Source: Treponema sp.
GTDB lineage: Bacteria; Spirochaetota; Spirochaetia; Treponematales; Breznakiellaceae
Assembly: GCA_031288005.1 (NCBI GenBank)
Contig: JAITSE010000050.1
Coordinates: 1-16,888, forward strand
Direction: 5' to 3'
Length of the DNA: 16,888 nucleotides
Shown here: positions 14,771 through 16,888 of the stretch, piece after piece
Position numbering within the stretch: position 1 is the stretch's first letter
Layout: each line of letters starts with the position of its first letter
The notes under the pieces: model-generated
The model's database searches: none
Told to the model about the DNA's origin: nothing
What the model saw: the letters and a program-made list of their open reading frames with translations, nothing else
Position numbers and translations under genes: made by a program

Positions 14771-14847
14771 GCAATCAGGCTCCGCCTGATTGCTTGGAGT
14801 TTTTTGAACTATTTGTCAATGTGAACCCTTTAGTCGCAAAAAACTCC
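14771..14847 (-). repeat. Composite palindromic element, copy 4
   Basis: A 52-bp palindrome (14796-14847; ends GGAGTTTTTTG and CAAAAAACTCC) is joined through a 2-bp linker to a perfect 10-3-10 hairpin, GCAATCAGGC-TCC-GCCTGATTGC (14771-14793). Read on the minus strand the order is the same as in copies 1 and 3. The distal flank contains ACCGG-TCT-CCGGT (14865-14877) and GGTTCCCAAACTCC (14875-14888), the latter nearly matching the solo end at 826-839. Confidence 0.78.
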
Positions 14848-14936
14848 CCGGATTTATTCTCCGCACCGGTCTCCGGTTCCCAAACTCCTTGGTCTTAGGG
14901 CTTGTTTTAACTTTCAGAGCGCTATAGATTTAATTT

Positions 14937-15326
14937 ATGTATTTAACTTGGCGTTTGCCTCTTGTTTTTGTTTTGACTGTTCTGCTTTTTGCTTGTTATT
15001 CCGGGCCGGATGACATTAATAACGATACGACGGCGGCGGAAATAGTCCAGCGGGCCCAGGAAGCCTCTGACAGGAACCGCTATAAACTGGCTATGGAATA
15101 CTACAGGCTGATCCTGGAAAGGTTCCCCGGCGATATAGACATGGTCTGTACAGCGGAATATGAAATCGCCTTTATCCACTACAAGCAGAGAAACTACGAA
15201 ACCGCCCGCGCCGGCTTCAAAGCCCTCCTTGAGCGGTATAATACCCCCGATGAAGCGCTGCTTCCCCCGCAGTACAAACGGCTTGCGTCCATAGTATTAG
15301 AGCGGATGGGCGAAAAAGGCAAGTAA
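14937..15326 (+). CDS. TPR-containing lipoprotein
   Basis: 129 residues. The signal peptide has lipobox LLFAC (Cys20), so the protein is lipidated. The mature part (about 33-125) is helical with tetratricopeptide-like repeats: AMEYYRLILERFPGD, then EIAFIHYKQRNYETARAGFKALLERY. This resembles one or two TPRs of BamD/YbgF-like proteins, but it is too short for BamD itself. It is likely a periplasm-facing adaptor. ATG 14937 has no ribosome site. A -10-like TATAGA (14923-14928) lies just upstream with TTGTTT at 14902-14907 (15-bp spacing), which would give a nearly leaderless transcript. The last Lys codon and stop are part of the 16-bp repeat that follows. Confidence 0.8.
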   Translation: MYLTWRLPLVFVLTVLLFACYSGPDDINNDTTAAEIVQRAQEASDRNRYKLAMEYYRLILERFPGDIDMVCTAEYEIAFIHYKQRNYETARAGFKALLERYNTPDEALLPPQYKRLASIVLERMGEKGK

Positions 15327-15377
15327 CTGCGGTAACAAGTAACCGCGGTAACAAGTAACCGCGGTTACTTGTTACCG
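15321..15377. repeat. 16-bp direct repeats ending in a 32-bp perfect palindrome
   Basis: AAGTAACTGCGGTAAC (15321-15336) and AAGTAACCGCGGTAAC (15337-15352) are followed by a third unit (15353-15368) that runs into its mirror. The result is a perfect palindrome of 16 bp per arm (15346-15377; left arm CGGTAACAAGTAACCG). The first repeat contains the stop codon of the TPR lipoprotein. The block sits between convergent genes. A further CTGCTTGCTGC (15379-15389) also occurs twice within the neighbouring VWA gene. A weak terminator-like stem, CCGC/GCGG then TTTTG on the minus strand, overlaps the VWA stop (15396-15417). Confidence 0.85.
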
Positions 15378-15408
15378 GCTGCTTGCTGCTGATTACAAAA
15401 CCGCGAAT

Positions 15409-16569
15409 TTATTGCGGCAGAATGACGGCGTGGACTTTAATCGATTTTTTGGCTGTTTCACTTTCCGTCATTGCCTGAGTTATGCGGCCCCGGGGACGGG
15501 CGTGAGGCGGCGCGTCTCCAATGAGGATAATCAGCCTGGCTTCAGCGCCCCAATCAAACTGGCCGGCCGCTTCATAAAGGGCTTCGTAAACCGCTTCCGG
15601 CAGATCCCGCCCGCCGCTTACCTGTATAGCGTTAAGAGCTTTGCGGACCGTCTCAAAATCACTTGTAAAGGGGACAACCCGGTTGAGGTATTCCTCAAAA
15701 TAATCCTTATACAGAACCATGCCGATACGGAATTCGGGATAAGCGGCAATTATATCTTCCAGCATGGGAACAAAAAAAGAGCGGATCGAATCAATATCAT
15801 CCTTCATGCTGTTCGTAGTATCCAGGCACAGCACAAGGTCCAGGGACTTCCCCTTCTCCTTTTCCAGTATTTCTTTTATTTTTTGGACCAGGTCCTCCGG
15901 CCCTTTAGAATACACCAAAGCTCCGCTGCCGCGGCCGGCTATCTCCGTAAAGGCGTTGATCGTGTCTTGCATATAGTTTCCCTCAGGCGGACCCTCCAGA
16001 GGCGCCTGAAACACCCGCAAAACAAAGGGATTGTCAAGGAAACTGCTCCTGTAATCTCCAAAGGGAAGAGCAAAACTGCGGATGTTAAGATAAGTCCCGT
16101 CAACGACATAGACTTCCCCATGCCGCGTATCTGGAAAGCCGTAGTTCAAAATATAGGGAATATAGATGTGAAAAGCCTCTCCCAGTCCGGGATCGGCTTC
16201 GGGCGTGGAGTCTATAAGCGAATAGATTTTGTCTTCCCGGGCTATGGGAGCGCCGTCCAGATAGCGGATTTCATCGCCGTTGACGGAATTCCACTCAGGC
16301 GAGCGGTAGGCGTAATTGTCCTCCCGCATGGCAGGGTCTCTGGTAGATTCGGTAAGCAGCACCGAGTTTATCCCCGGCTTTTTTCGGATGAAAAGATGAT
16401 AACCCCCGTCAACCCTTTGCTCTATTCTGATGTCGCCGGAGCTTACCGTTAAATCCTGCGCCGCTGCTTGCTGCGAAGGGACCTCCGGTCCCACTGCTTG
16501 CTGCGCCGGGAGAGAAAACAGGGAAACCAGAAAGAATCCCAGGCCGGCAATACAATTTTTAGGTATCAT
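15409..16569 (-). CDS. Exported von Willebrand factor A domain protein
   Basis: 386 residues. The signal peptide (about 1-22) is cleaved near LPA|QQ. A beta-rich N-terminal region (about 40-200) precedes a VWA domain (about 243-386) with MIDAS-type residues: D250-T-T-N-S254 after LVLCLD, Asp322 in SGGRDLPEA, and Asp352 in LIGDAPPH. The DTTNSM form is a common variant of DxSxS. Such domains bind metal and protein partners; adhesion or complex assembly at the envelope is possible, and the ligand is unknown. Residues just after the cleavage site (QQAVGPEVPSQQAAAQ) are encoded by a hairpin flanked by 12-bp repeats. ATG 16569 has no clear ribosome site. A longer plus-strand frame opposite it is a shadow. 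Confidence 0.84.
   Translation of the reverse strand: MIPKNCIAGLGFFLVSLFSLPAQQAVGPEVPSQQAAAQDLTVSSGDIRIEQRVDGGYHLFIRKKPGINSVLLTESTRDPAMREDNYAYRSPEWNSVNGDEIRYLDGAPIAREDKIYSLIDSTPEADPGLGEAFHIYIPYILNYGFPDTRHGEVYVVDGTYLNIRSFALPFGDYRSSFLDNPFVLRVFQAPLEGPPEGNYMQDTINAFTEIAGRGSGALVYSKGPEDLVQKIKEILEKEKGKSLDLVLCLDTTNSMKDDIDSIRSFFVPMLEDIIAAYPEFRIGMVLYKDYFEEYLNRVVPFTSDFETVRKALNAIQVSGGRDLPEAVYEALYEAAGQFDWGAEARLIILIGDAPPHARPRGRITQAMTESETAKKSIKVHAVILPQ
16464..16505. repeat. Triloop hairpin between 12-bp direct repeats, inside the VWA gene
   Basis: CTGCTTGCTGCG occurs at 16464-16475 and 16494-16505. Between them lies the perfect 6-3-6 hairpin GGGACC-TCC-GGTCCC (16478-16492). The unit is in frame and encodes the start of the mature VWA protein. 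The TCC loop matches the loops at 3553-3555 and 14781-14783. Confidence 0.85.
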
Positions 16570-16645
16570 ATTTTAGTATCGGACTGGACAGCTTAAATAT
16601 TAGAGTTGAAACTTTCCGCGCAAATCCCCGCCCGGCGAAGCGTTT

Positions 16646-16888
16646 CTACGGAATGACGGCGGAATAGATCTCCCCAAAGGGGCCTTTCAATTTCGTGGTT
16701 GAGTCCCAGCGAAGGCAGTAGTACACCCGCTTCCCCCGCTCGCTCTCGTCAAAGCGCAGCGTGTAGGGACTCGCCGTGTCAAGGTCAGAGTTCGGCAATT
16801 CCTCCCCGGCGGACGGCTCGCGGTCTAAAACCCCCCAGCGGATTTCCGCGCCGCTCACCCCGTGGGGCTTGGCCCGCTTTTTTGTCGC
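16646..16888 (-). CDS. C-terminal part of a conserved hypothetical protein (runs off the window)
   Basis: The minus-strand frame is open from the right edge to a stop at 16646, so the apparent GTG start at 16858 is internal. Visible are 80 residues, including KPHGVSGAEIRWGVLD, EELPNSDLDTASPYTLRFD, RGKRVYYCLRWD and KGPFGEIYSAVIP. From memory this matches the C-terminus of a hypothetical family frequent in Treponema and Bacteroidetes, with a fibronectin-III-like ending (Y-CLRW...KGPW-EI-SAIIP). The rest of the protein and its function cannot be seen here. Confidence 0.75.
   Translation of the reverse strand, partial: ATKKRAKPHGVSGAEIRWGVLDREPSAGEELPNSDLDTASPYTLRFDESERGKRVYYCLRWDSTTKLKGPFGEIYSAVIP

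Noticed and set aside
15412..16452. 346-codon plus-strand frame opposite the VWA gene
   Set aside because: The minus strand has a signal peptide and MIDAS motifs; the plus-strand translation has no recognisable domain or ribosome site.
1..16888. tRNA or rRNA genes
   Set aside because: No cloverleaf-like segment or conserved rRNA block was noticed in any intergenic region, though no scan could be run.

Overview
The window looks like a chromosomal segment of a spirochaete, most likely a Treponema-like (termite-gut type) bacterium. This is inferred from gene content and style: many small secreted or lipidated proteins, a membrane-anchored PilZ protein, a ComEC channel without its nuclease-like domain, a DUF2259-type secreted protein, and at the right edge the tail of a hypothetical family I associate with Treponema and Bacteroidetes. 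No rRNA, tRNA, CRISPR, transposase or phage gene was recognised.

Layout. 1-860 is a repeat island: a 21-bp modular tandem array (3-674, probably continuing past the left edge), then palindromic elements. 978-3245 is a lipoprotein with Ig-like domains and a seven-bladed Asp-box propeller. 3246-3695 is a second palindrome-rich gap. 3696-5450 encodes a GH13_18 glycoside phosphorylase; its stop overlaps that of a convergent CPBP membrane protease (5447-6121, with an apparent ACG start). 6448-13324 is one tight same-strand block: PilZ protein, HEAT-repeat protein, comEC, rsmA, yggS, a small membrane protein and an RluD-family pseudouridine synthase. Gaps in it are 25 nt or less and most junctions overlap, so it is probably an operon. 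13529-16888 holds single genes on alternating strands: a hypothetical protein, a DUF2259 protein, a TPR lipoprotein, a von Willebrand A protein and the partial tail gene.

Functionally, the operon joins c-di-GMP sensing (PilZ), DNA uptake (ComEC) and ribosome or housekeeping functions (RsmA, YggS, RluD). The surrounding genes mostly supply envelope proteins.

The most unusual content is repetitive. There are three related themes: the exactly phased 21-bp A/B/C array with covarying palindromes; a family of 52-55-bp palindromes, each joined to a GCAA...TTGC hairpin; and very short hairpins, mostly with three-base loops, that recur in intergenic DNA and have also entered two coding regions in frame. 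No described system was matched to these, and their function is unknown.
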